Assembly (NCBI GenBank): GCA_022711695.1 | Contig: JAKLEJ010000195.1 | Coordinates: forward strand, 1-6,761 | Direction of reading: 5' to 3' | Source of the DNA: Verrucomicrobiota bacterium | Lineage (GTDB): Bacteria; Verrucomicrobiota; Verrucomicrobiia; Limisphaerales; JACRJZ01 | DNA length: 6,761 nt | In this document: positions 1 to 5,668 of the stretch, one piece after another | Layout of the letters: each line of letters begins with the position of its first letter | Position numbering within the stretch: the stretch's first letter is position 1 | Program-made: the position numbers and the translations under genes | The notes under the pieces: generated by a model | The model's database searches: none | The model's input: the letters and a program-made list of their open reading frames with translations, nothing else | What the model was told of the DNA's origin: nothing

Positions 1-495
1 GAAGGTGTCCCCCACCTTCAATCCCAGACGGCGGGCGGCAAAGCTCCCCACCACCGCCTCCCGAAGCGTGGGATCGAACCACCGCCCCTGGGCCAGACCG
101 AAGCGCCGCCCCGCGGCATCCAACTCCGCGCGCTCAAAGAGATCGGGCAGTGTGCCCACGATCCGCCAGCCGCGATAGTTGTCGCCCATGGCCAGCGGCA
201 CGGCCAGCGCCACGCTGGGATGGGCCCGAATCGTCCGGTAATCCTCCCATCGCAGGTTGCCCGGCGAGGACTCCAGGTGAAACACCGCGTTGAGCACCAA
301 CTGAAGCCTGGATCCCCGGGCCCCCAGCACGGCATCGAAGCCTGTGTTGACTCCGGAGAAAGTCCGCTGGGCCTGCTCCTTCACCATCCAAACGGCCATG
401 AGCAGGCCTGCTCCCAGGGCGATGGAGATCGCCGTCACCGCCGTGGTGAGCGCATGCTGGCGCAAGCTGCGCCGGACGATCAGACCCACGGTCAT
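1..495 (-). CDS. ABC transporter permease, FtsX/MacB-like, partial (C-terminus beyond left edge)
   Basis: This is the membrane subunit of an ABC transporter of the FtsX/MacB/LolCE class; such proteins usually move or extract lipids, peptides or toxic compounds using mechanical force from the ATPase. The first 165 residues are visible and the frame is open to the left edge. A basic, helix-like start (residues 1-14) leads into one hydrophobic segment (about 17-37), followed by a long periplasmic region, as expected for a MacB_PCD domain. Recognisable stretches are GFDAVLGARGS (52-62), LQLVLNAVFHLESSPGN (64-80) and an end resembling AVVGSFAARRLGLKVGDTF. The ATG at 495 overlaps the stop of the ATPase gene as ATGA, indicating translational coupling. 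From memory the GFDAVLGARGS/LVLNAVFHLE stretch is close to the P. aeruginosa PA4065 type of permease, which lies in a zinc-responsive cluster; this was not checked by search. The remaining transmembrane helices are outside the window. Confidence 0.9.
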   Translation of the reverse strand, partial: MTVGLIVRRSLRQHALTTAVTAISIALGAGLLMAVWMVKEQAQRTFSGVNTGFDAVLGARGSRLQLVLNAVFHLESSPGNLRWEDYRTIRAHPSVALAVPLAMGDNYRGWRIVGTLPDLFERAELDAAGRRFGLAQGRWFDPTLREAVVGSFAARRLGLKVGDTF

Positions 496-1178
496 GCGGC
501 CGCCTCCCGGGAGGCGGCGGCCCGATTCAGGGCGGCCATGGATTCCACGCGGGGGAAACGGGACAGCACCTCCCGATCGTGCGACACCAGCAGGAGGGCC
601 GCGCCGGCTTCCCGGCAGGTTTCGCGGATCAAGGCGATGACCTCCCCGGCATTGCGATGATCCAGATTGCCGGTCGGCTCGTCCGCCAACACCAACCGGG
701 GCCGGTTGGCCAGCGCGCGCGCCACCGCCACCCGCTGCTGCTGGCCCGACGAAAGCTGGCTCGGCCGCTGGTGCAGGCAGCCGCCCAGCCCCACCCGCTG
801 CAATAACGATTCCGCGCGCGGCCGGTCCACGCCGGGGCCGAAGGACATCGCCAGCAGCACGTTCTCCAGGCAGGTGTACCCCTGCAGCAGGTTGAACGAT
901 TGAAAGACATACCCGAGCGTGGCGGCGCGCCATCGATCCCGCGCCGGCTCGCTCAAGGCCGAGACTTCGATTCCCTCCAGGAGCACGCGCCCGCTGTCCG
1001 GAGTCAGGATGCCGGCGATGAGATTCAGCAGCGTGGACTTGCCGGAACCGCTCTCGCCCGCCACCGCCACCTCCTCCCTGGCGTCCAAGGCAAGGTGTTG
1101 GACGTCAATGACGACCGGAGCCGTGCCGTCCGGGCGCGGAAAGGACTTCTGGATCCGGTCAATTGTGAGCAACGCCAT
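492..1178 (-). CDS. ABC transporter ATP-binding protein, LolD/MacB-type
   Basis: This cytoplasmic ATPase (228 residues) powers the permease encoded just downstream. All core motifs are visible: Walker A GESGSGKST (41-49), Q-loop Gln93 in YVFQSFNLLQG, ABC signature LSSGQQQR (142-149), Walker B LVLADE (162-167) with catalytic Glu167, D-loop NLD (171-173) and switch His200 in LLLVSHD. The VFQSFNLL and ADEPTGNLD stretches are typical of the LolD/MacB/FtsE group rather than of importers. The signature has Ser in place of the first Gly of LSGGQ, a tolerated variant. I chose the ATG at 1178 because MALLTIDRIQKSF aligns with the usual start of the domain. An in-frame TTG at 1229 would add 17 residues that do not look like part of the fold. 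There is no good Shine-Dalgarno sequence before 1178. The tail (216-228) is Ala/Arg-rich. The gene overlaps the permease start by 4 bp. Confidence 0.95.
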   Translation of the reverse strand: MALLTIDRIQKSFPRPDGTAPVVIDVQHLALDAREEVAVAGESGSGKSTLLNLIAGILTPDSGRVLLEGIEVSALSEPARDRWRAATLGYVFQSFNLLQGYTCLENVLLAMSFGPGVDRPRAESLLQRVGLGGCLHQRPSQLSSGQQQRVAVARALANRPRLVLADEPTGNLDHRNAGEVIALIRETCREAGAALLLVSHDREVLSRFPRVESMAALNRAAASREAAA

Positions 1179-1190
1179 GAATGAACATTC
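1179..1190. repeat. Short palindrome abutting the ABC ATPase start codon
   Basis: The sequence GAATGAACATTC has perfect 5-bp arms (GAATG/CATTC) around a 2-base centre and lies directly against the ATG at 1178, in the place where a ribosome binding site would normally be. It could be an operator half of a larger site or simply chance. No function is known. Confidence 0.3.
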
Positions 1191-1203
1191 GGGAACCAAC
1201 CCG

Positions 1204-1237
1204 CCTCGTAATATGCACGAGGTCCGCAACCGCGCAA
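1204..1237 (-). promoter_or_regulatory. Candidate promoter with overlapping inverted repeat for the ABC operon
   Basis: On the minus strand, TTGCGC (1232-1237) and TATTAC (1208-1213) are separated by 18 bases and could act as weak -35 and -10 boxes for the ATPase gene starting at 1178. The -10-like box sits inside an inverted repeat, CCTCGT (1204-1209) with ACGAGG (1217-1222) around a 7-base AT-rich spacer, the arrangement expected of a repressor operator. Boxes this weak and 6-bp arms arise by chance in a few hundred bases, and the sigma factor preferences of this organism are unknown, so this is only a candidate. Confidence 0.2.
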
Positions 1238-1409
1238 GGGCCGGGCTGAGGCAAGGCTCTGGGACCGGCCCCCCTCCTGGCGCGGAGACCCGCCGTTGGA
1301 CCTGCCGGCGCCTTCACCGCCGCGTTGGCCAAGAGGCAAAAGGCTGAACTTGTCGCCGGCGACCCGAGTTCAAGGCGGTGGAACAGGAGACCGAATTGGA
1401 CGGGCTCAA

Positions 1410-1523
1410 ATGAAGCAGCCTCTGAAGAGCAGGTTTGCCAACCTCGAATTGGTGACGATCGCCATCCTTCTGCTGGGCGGAACAGGAGTCAGGCCATGGA
1501 TCGATTCGTCGGCCGAGGTGTGA
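1410..1523 (+). pseudogene. Probable N-terminal remnant of a conserved hypothetical protein gene
   Basis: This plus-strand frame encodes 37 residues from an ATG and then stops at TGA. It contains RFANLELVTIAILLLGG (residues 8-24) followed by PWIDSSAEV. From memory this matches the start of a conserved hypothetical bacterial protein family with the pattern NLELVTLAVYLLGG, then a VDTED-like stretch, a VNELAPGRFSW-like stretch and several hundred more bases. Here the frame ends just after the VDTED position. In another frame, VNKPRVGRAS follows at about 1521-1550 and faintly resembles the next block, which would fit a small deletion and frameshift, but this second match is weak. There is no good ribosome binding site. 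It is the only convincing plus-strand coding-like signal, and it points towards the OmdA gene. It could instead be a genuine tiny protein or a chance hydrophobic ORF. Confidence 0.4.
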
Positions 1524-1546
1524 ACAAACCGCGTGTCGGGCGCGCT

Positions 1547-1798
1547 TCAGCGGTGCGGGCATCCGGGCCAGCAGCACGGCCTGCGCATGCCTCCTCGCAT
1601 CTTATCGATGCCAACCTCGATGCGCCGCTTCCTGGTGGCCTCTTGCTTCGCTGAGGTTACCCAGCAGATCCACTCGTTTCGGGCCAGCGGGGTGATCTTG
1701 GACCATAGGGTTTTGGCGGTGGCGTTGGACTCGATGGCTTTTCGGAAGTCTGCCGGCAACCGATGAGCCGTGCCGTCTGCCAGTCTTTGAGTGGTCAT
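1547..1798 (-). CDS. OmdA-type protein (YdeI/OmpD-associated family), short form
   Basis: This 83-residue protein matches the OmdA family (bacteriocin-protection, YdeI or OmpD-associated). Recognisable stretches are LADGTAHRLPADFRKAI (6-22), TPLARNEWICWV (36-47), the basic KQEATRKRRIE (51-61) and a terminal GMRRPCCWPGCPHR (70-83). The Cys75, Cys76, Cys80 and His82 cluster could bind a metal, although that is inference. In Salmonella, the related YdeI interacts with the porin OmpD and contributes to polymyxin B resistance; the role of stand-alone short forms is unclear. No signal peptide is visible. The ATG at 1798 gives the family's usual MTTQRLADG-like start; an in-frame TTG at 1843 overlapping the upstream gene is less likely. 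It starts 34 bp after the secreted-protein gene on the same strand and may be co-transcribed, although no clear ribosome binding site is seen. It looks complete for the short form. Confidence 0.85.
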   Translation of the reverse strand: MTTQRLADGTAHRLPADFRKAIESNATAKTLWSKITPLARNEWICWVTSAKQEATRKRRIEVGIDKMRGGMRRPCCWPGCPHR

Positions 1799-1832
1799 GG
1801 TTCGAAGCGTGTCTGTTCCACCCGGCGCTCGA

Positions 1833-3566
1833 TCACTCGCCAATCAACTTGTGGTAGCGCCCCATCCAGTAAGGCAGCAGGAAGTAGGCGCCGTCGTCCT
1901 CGCCCTGCCCGCCGTTGCCGCCGTCGAGCCGGTAAGGGTTGCCGTTCCATTTCGACATCGGCAATTCGTCGTAGGGAAGGACGATCAATGCCTGCGCCTG
2001 TCCGAATCGGTCGGCCAGGAGGTCGCGCGGGACATCGGCCCGATGCGAATTGGCCACCGTCCAATCGATCTGGTCCATCGGGATCTCGCGCAGCGTGCGC
2101 AGCGATTCCTCCCGATCGAAGTTCGCGCTCTTCGCCCCGACGGCGCGGATGAAGTTCCAAAGCGGATTACGCTCGGGACGCTCGACCTGCCAGGCGCGGT
2201 CCAGGCTCTCCAGGTAAACCTCCCGCAATTTGGCATCGGTCTCGTACTGGAGCAGCGGATAGTAGGACAGAAAAGCCAGCTCGTCATCGGAATGATTGAC
2301 GTGGCCCGGATAGTTGATCTTTTGATTGCGCGTCAGCAAATGGTAACGATGTTTCGCGATCAGTTCGCTGGACGCTCTTCGATAGCGCTCATGGCCGGTG
2401 ATGTGGAGGGCCACGCGCAGGTGAGCGAGCAGGTGCAGCGCCCGCAGCCCGGTCTCCGTGGGATCTTCCCAGATCGCCTCCGGCCCCCACCACCCCCAGC
2501 GAGTCCGATTGCCGTCCACGTCGATTAACCGATAATCGTTCTTCAGGATGTGATCGGTGATGCGGGTGACGACCTGGCGGATCTTCTCTTTCTCCCCATC
2601 GTCGGCGACGAGGTCGAAATAGACCGGGTAGGCGAAGTAATGGCCGACGATCTCGTCCGAGCTGGTGTCGCCCTTCCAGCGCCACAGGCCGTCAGGCGTG
2701 TCGTGCCATTCGCCGTCGGCCGGTTGAAGATCCTGGCCCTTGCGGATGAAGGAGCGGGCGGGGAAGCCCGGGATGCCGGTGATTTCCTCCAAGCGCAGGA
2801 TCGCCTGCATTCCCTGGCGGGCGAAATCGCGCGCTTCCGCCTCGCCGGTGACCTTGTAGCGAAAACATTCGGCGGCCACGTACATCGCGGTCCATAAACC
2901 GTCGTTGTCGGAAGAGACCGTTTGGTTGCTCGTCAGGTCGCCAGGCCGATGCAGGCGCGAATCGGCTGTCAGGCCGTGACGGACGTGTCGCTGACGAATG
3001 CGCTGCTCGAAATGGCGCGCCTTCTCCGCCAGCGTCATCCGCTTCTCATCGAGGCGGCTGTAGCCGGCCGGCGTCTCCACCCAGATTTCGTTCTCGCTGG
3101 TCGTCGGGTTCATCGGCCCGAGGCCGATCCCGGTTACCCGGTCGTCGGGGAGCCAGCGCCGGCCGGCGAAGTAGCGAATCGAAACGGCCCCGGGCGCGGA
3201 GTCGTAAAGCGCCAGCCCCTTCGATGTGCCCATCCAGAGCCGGGTCTTGCCGGCGCGCAGCAAGACCCTCACCGGCGCCACCGGCAGAACCGATCCGGGC
3301 GGGACGATCTCCGTCCGGCCATTCGCCAGTTGCCTGACAACGGCGTTCTCGATGGCCTGGTATTCGCCGTCCCGCGCCGCGCGATGAATGCGAATCGTGC
3401 CTTGCGTCAATCGCTGAAACTGCTCGGCGGGAACGGAACTTGCGGACCTTTGGAGATAGCGCTCCTGGGCCTGCAGGACCGTGAGCGTCAAACCCGATAG
3501 CACGACTATTCCAATCGGCTTGAGAAGAGCGGCTCGTCGCCTAAGGGGCCGTTTGATTCTGAACAT
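1833..3566 (-). CDS. Secreted protein with propeller-like segment and six-hairpin-like helical domain, function unknown
   Basis: This 577-residue protein is probably exported. It has a basic start (FRIKRPLRRRAALLK), a hydrophobic core PIGIVVLSGLTLTVL (17-31) and a likely signal peptidase I site near LQA-QE (33/34). Residues 106-122 (GKTRLWMGTSKGLALYD) match the two-component-regulator propeller repeat, and 159-173 (ENEIWVETPAGYSRLD) looks like a second, degenerate copy; two copies are too few for a full propeller. Residues about 180-577 are helix-rich, with Trp/Tyr/Gly/Asp clusters at SSDNDGLWTAMYVAAE (218-233), GIPGFPAR (264-271), HDTPDGLWRWKGDTSSDE (288-305), TRWGWWGPEAIW (355-366) and NHSDDELAFLSYYPLL (424-439). 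This suggests an (alpha/alpha)6 barrel as in six-hairpin glycosidases. I cannot name a substrate or assign catalytic residues; the conserved Asp/Glu near these clusters are candidates. The ATG at 3566 was chosen over a GTG at 3596 because it places the signal peptide at the N-terminus. The OmdA gene follows after 34 bp. Confidence 0.85.
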   Translation of the reverse strand: MFRIKRPLRRRAALLKPIGIVVLSGLTLTVLQAQERYLQRSASSVPAEQFQRLTQGTIRIHRAARDGEYQAIENAVVRQLANGRTEIVPPGSVLPVAPVRVLLRAGKTRLWMGTSKGLALYDSAPGAVSIRYFAGRRWLPDDRVTGIGLGPMNPTTSENEIWVETPAGYSRLDEKRMTLAEKARHFEQRIRQRHVRHGLTADSRLHRPGDLTSNQTVSSDNDGLWTAMYVAAECFRYKVTGEAEARDFARQGMQAILRLEEITGIPGFPARSFIRKGQDLQPADGEWHDTPDGLWRWKGDTSSDEIVGHYFAYPVYFDLVADDGEKEKIRQVVTRITDHILKNDYRLIDVDGNRTRWGWWGPEAIWEDPTETGLRALHLLAHLRVALHITGHERYRRASSELIAKHRYHLLTRNQKINYPGHVNHSDDELAFLSYYPLLQYETDAKLREVYLESLDRAWQVERPERNPLWNFIRAVGAKSANFDREESLRTLREIPMDQIDWTVANSHRADVPRDLLADRFGQAQALIVLPYDELPMSKWNGNPYRLDGGNGGQGEDDGAYFLLPYWMGRYHKLIGE

Positions 3567-3630
3567 CGGATGATGGAAAGGAGGTCCAAGGATCACAGCG
3601 CCGCCTTCGGCGCATTTCCTTCGCCTTCAT
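3541..3630 (-). other. Possible 29-residue leader ORF overlapping the start of the secreted protein gene
   Basis: An ATG at 3630 is preceded by GGAAGGAAT at a suitable distance, the most Shine-Dalgarno-like site near any start in this window. It opens a 29-codon frame beginning MKAKEMRRRRR and ending in TAG at 3541, past the ATG at 3566 of the secreted protein but in a different frame. It could be a short leader whose translation controls the downstream gene, or a chance purine-rich tract. The rest of the peptide has no recognisable features. Confidence 0.2.
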
Positions 3631-3805
3631 GGGATTCCTTCCAGGCTTGCAGCCTCGTGCGGGCGCTGCTCTGTGCGGGGTTTTGAGGGAATGGGGCCGT
3701 TCTTCGGGAGAAGGGCGCAAGGGTTGGTTTCATCTGCGGGCAATGTGTCGTTGGCGGGTGGCCGGCCTGGGGCCCTGGCTCCGCAGGGAGAATTCGACCG
3801 CGTGA
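3567..3805. other. Intergenic region between TRAP permease and secreted protein gene
   Basis: These 239 bp separate the TRAP operon from the next gene on the same strand. Apart from the possible leader ORF at its low end, I find no gene. I looked for a rho-independent terminator after the TRAP stop at 3806: the near-palindromic CCTGGGGCCCTGG at 3767-3779 has no following T-run on the minus strand. No convincing -35/-10 pair was found. The spacing still suggests that the secreted-protein gene has its own promoter. Confidence 0.5.
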
Positions 3806-5659
3806 CTACTTAAACCAGTTGGGAAGCAGGGTGGTGAGCGGGGGGCAATAGGTGATGAGCAAGACGGCGGCGAACTGGACGCCGACCAGGGGCAGGGTGG
3901 CGCGGCTGACTTCGCTCATCGGCTTCCCAAAACGATAGGAGGACAGGAACAGGTTCATGCCCACAGGGGGCGTGAGGAAGCCCAACTCGAGGTTGGCCAG
4001 GAAGATGATGCCCAGATGGACGGGATCGATGTGGAAAGCCTCGCCCAGCTTGACGATGAGCGGCACGACCACCACGATGGCCGAGTAAGTGTCCATGAGG
4101 CAGCCCACCACGAGCAGGAAGAGGTTCAATGCCAGCAGGAAGATCCAGGGGGTCTTGATCGTGGCTTGCGCCCAATCCACGGCTTTGGCCACCCATTGGG
4201 CGTCCACCAGGTAGTTGGTGAAGCCCAGCGCGACGCCGAGGATGAGCAGGATGCCGCCCACGACCAACCCGGCCTCGGTCATGACACGGGCAACCTCGCG
4301 CGGGGTCTTATAGTCGCGATAGACGAAGGTCTCGACAACGAAGGCGTAAGCGGCGGTGAGCGCCGAGACTTCGACGGCGGTGGCATAGCCGCCCAGCAGG
4401 CCGACGAGCGCTACCACCGGGATGGCGAGTTCCCATTTGGCCTCCCAGAGAGCCCGGCCGGCTTCCCGGAGGTCGAAAGGCGGCGGGGTCGATCGATTCC
4501 ACGGCACGCGGGTCAGTCCGTAGAGAATGGTGACGGCGACCAGCACGAACCCGGGCAGCACCCCGCCCCAGAACATCTCCTTGATGGGCACCTTGGCGAT
4601 GATGGCGTAGAGGATCAGGGGCAGGCACGGCGGGAAGAGCATGCCCAGGGCGCCGGAACTGGTGAGGAGCCCGAGGGCGGGGCGTTCCGGATACTTGGCC
4701 GCCAGCAGCACCGGCAGCAGCAGCCCGCCCAAGGCCAGAATGGTCACGCCTGAAGCGCCGGTGAACGAGGTGAAGAAGGCGCAGAGCAGCGCCGTCATGA
4801 TGGCCGGCCCGCCCCGCAGCCAACCGACCCAGGCCTGAAACACCCGCAACAGTCGCCGGGAGGCGCCGCCTTCGGCCAGAAAGTAGCCCGCCAGGGTGAA
4901 TAGCGGAATGGCCGGAAGGGTGGGGTTGGTCACCAGCCGATAGTGATCGATGGCGATCGAGGAAATCGTCTGGCCGTCGCCCCAGAAGAGAATCAGCGCC
5001 GCCCCGCCCAGGGTGACAAAGACCGGCGCGCCGGCAAACGTGGCGACAAGAAGGAGGACGAGCGCGGGCCAGACCCATTTTTCGGCGCCGCCCGGCGGCC
5101 AGAGCGCCAGGGCGACAACCCCCGCCGCCAGCAGGGCCGCCGCCAGCCCTCCCCACCAGCGCGCCGACGAGTGCCGCAGCAACCGCCAGACGATCAGCGC
5201 GAAACCCAGCGGCATGAGAAGCTGCGCCCACCAGAGCGGGATGCCCCAGGCCATGATCTTGGGATCGGTCCTTTCATCCAGGACGAACTGCATGCTGCCG
5301 ATCGTCAGGAAGACGACGAACGCGGCGGCCACCGCGCCGCCGACAAAGCGGGCGACGGTCATCGAGCGGCCCTTGAGGAAGTTCACCGCGGCGGAAAGGG
5401 AGAGCAGGCGGTTCTCGCGCGCGGCGATCGCCCCGCCCAGCATTCCGACCAGGAGCGTCAATTGCTGCACCAGCGTGGACGAGCCGAAGAAGGATTTGTT
5501 GAAGAAGGCGCGCAGGGCGGCCTCCAGCAGCGGCAGCAGCATCATGGCCGCGAGGCCGGCGATAACGACGAGGTTTTCCGCCCGAGCCAGGGGCCCCCAG
5601 GCAGGTTTGGCTTGGCTGGCGGCCTCGGCGGCCGGCCGGCTGGCGTGCTCGGTCTCCAT
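3806..5659 (-). CDS. TRAP transporter fused permease (DctQ-DctM)
   Basis: This 617-residue inner-membrane protein is the permease of a tripartite ATP-independent periplasmic (TRAP) transporter, which uses a sodium or proton gradient to import a solute delivered by the DctP protein encoded upstream. Residues 1-27 are a cytoplasmic tail. Residues about 28-162 form the four-helix DctQ part, with GGAIAARENRLLSLS (75-89) matching the usual DctQ AREN/H signature region. An extra helix at about 171-187 links to the DctM part (about 195-613). DctM marks are NPTLPAIPLFTLAGYFLAEG (245-264), FFTSFTGASGVTILALGG (295-312), GALGMLFPPCLPLILY (336-351) and the C-terminal LELGFLTPPVGMNLF (557-571). The PPC triplet replaces the more common PPS. 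Natural QM fusions are known in this family. It starts 9 bp after the dctP stop; the gap has no Shine-Dalgarno site, so reinitiation is likely. I chose the ATG at 5659 for its fit to the DctP stop. Substrate unknown. Confidence 0.95.
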   Translation of the reverse strand: METEHASRPAAEAASQAKPAWGPLARAENLVVIAGLAAMMLLPLLEAALRAFFNKSFFGSSTLVQQLTLLVGMLGGAIAARENRLLSLSAAVNFLKGRSMTVARFVGGAVAAAFVVFLTIGSMQFVLDERTDPKIMAWGIPLWWAQLLMPLGFALIVWRLLRHSSARWWGGLAAALLAAGVVALALWPPGGAEKWVWPALVLLLVATFAGAPVFVTLGGAALILFWGDGQTISSIAIDHYRLVTNPTLPAIPLFTLAGYFLAEGGASRRLLRVFQAWVGWLRGGPAIMTALLCAFFTSFTGASGVTILALGGLLLPVLLAAKYPERPALGLLTSSGALGMLFPPCLPLILYAIIAKVPIKEMFWGGVLPGFVLVAVTILYGLTRVPWNRSTPPPFDLREAGRALWEAKWELAIPVVALVGLLGGYATAVEVSALTAAYAFVVETFVYRDYKTPREVARVMTEAGLVVGGILLILGVALGFTNYLVDAQWVAKAVDWAQATIKTPWIFLLALNLFLLVVGCLMDTYSAIVVVVPLIVKLGEAFHIDPVHLGIIFLANLELGFLTPPVGMNLFLSSYRFGKPMSEVSRATLPLVGVQFAAVLLITYCPPLTTLLPNWFK

Positions 5660-5668
5660 GGGAGCCGG

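Larger units (their letters stand above)
1179..1546. other. Gene-poor gap between ABC operon and OmdA gene
   Basis: This 368-bp stretch holds no intact convincing gene. Its low-coordinate end should contain the promoter and leader of the minus-strand ABC operon, with two short dyads (1179-1190 and 1204-1222). Its high-coordinate half contains a short plus-strand frame that looks like a gene remnant (1410-1523). A 7-bp inverted repeat, GGGCCGG at 1238-1244 and CCGGCCC at 1265-1271, has a 20-base loop and no T-run on either strand, so I do not call it a terminator. Other open frames here have low-complexity Arg/Pro-rich translations typical of GC-rich non-coding sequence. Confidence 0.6.

Noticed and set aside
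1161..1170. AATTGTGAGC, identical to the left half of the E. coli lac operator
   Set aside because: It lies inside the ATPase coding sequence, encodes the conserved LTID stretch and has no matching right half.
1238..1271. GGGCCGG/CCGGCCC inverted repeat as a terminator
   Set aside because: The loop is 20 bases, the stem only 7 bp, and no T-run follows on either strand.
1314..1577. Minus-strand 87-residue ORF overlapping the end of the OmdA gene
   Set aside because: The translation has no recognisable domain and overlaps a convincing gene and the plus-strand remnant.
1791..2528. Plus-strand 245-residue ORF antisense to the secreted protein gene
   Set aside because: It is a frame shadow in GC-rich DNA; the minus-strand frame has a signal peptide and coherent domains.
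3578..3586. AAAGGAGGT on the plus strand, a perfect Shine-Dalgarno sequence
   Set aside because: No start codon follows at a suitable distance and no plus-strand gene begins here.
3767..3779. CCTGGGGCCCTGG near-palindrome as the TRAP operon terminator
   Set aside because: It is imperfect, very short as a stem and loop, and lacks a T-run downstream on the minus strand.
4016..4753. Plus-strand 245-residue ORF antisense to the TRAP permease
   Set aside because: Its composition (His, Gln, Glu, Gly-rich) is that of an antisense shadow of a membrane protein.
4308..5231. Minus-strand 307-residue ORF inside the TRAP permease gene
   Set aside because: It is an out-of-frame reading rich in Arg, Gly and Ala with no motif, while the other frame matches DctQM throughout.
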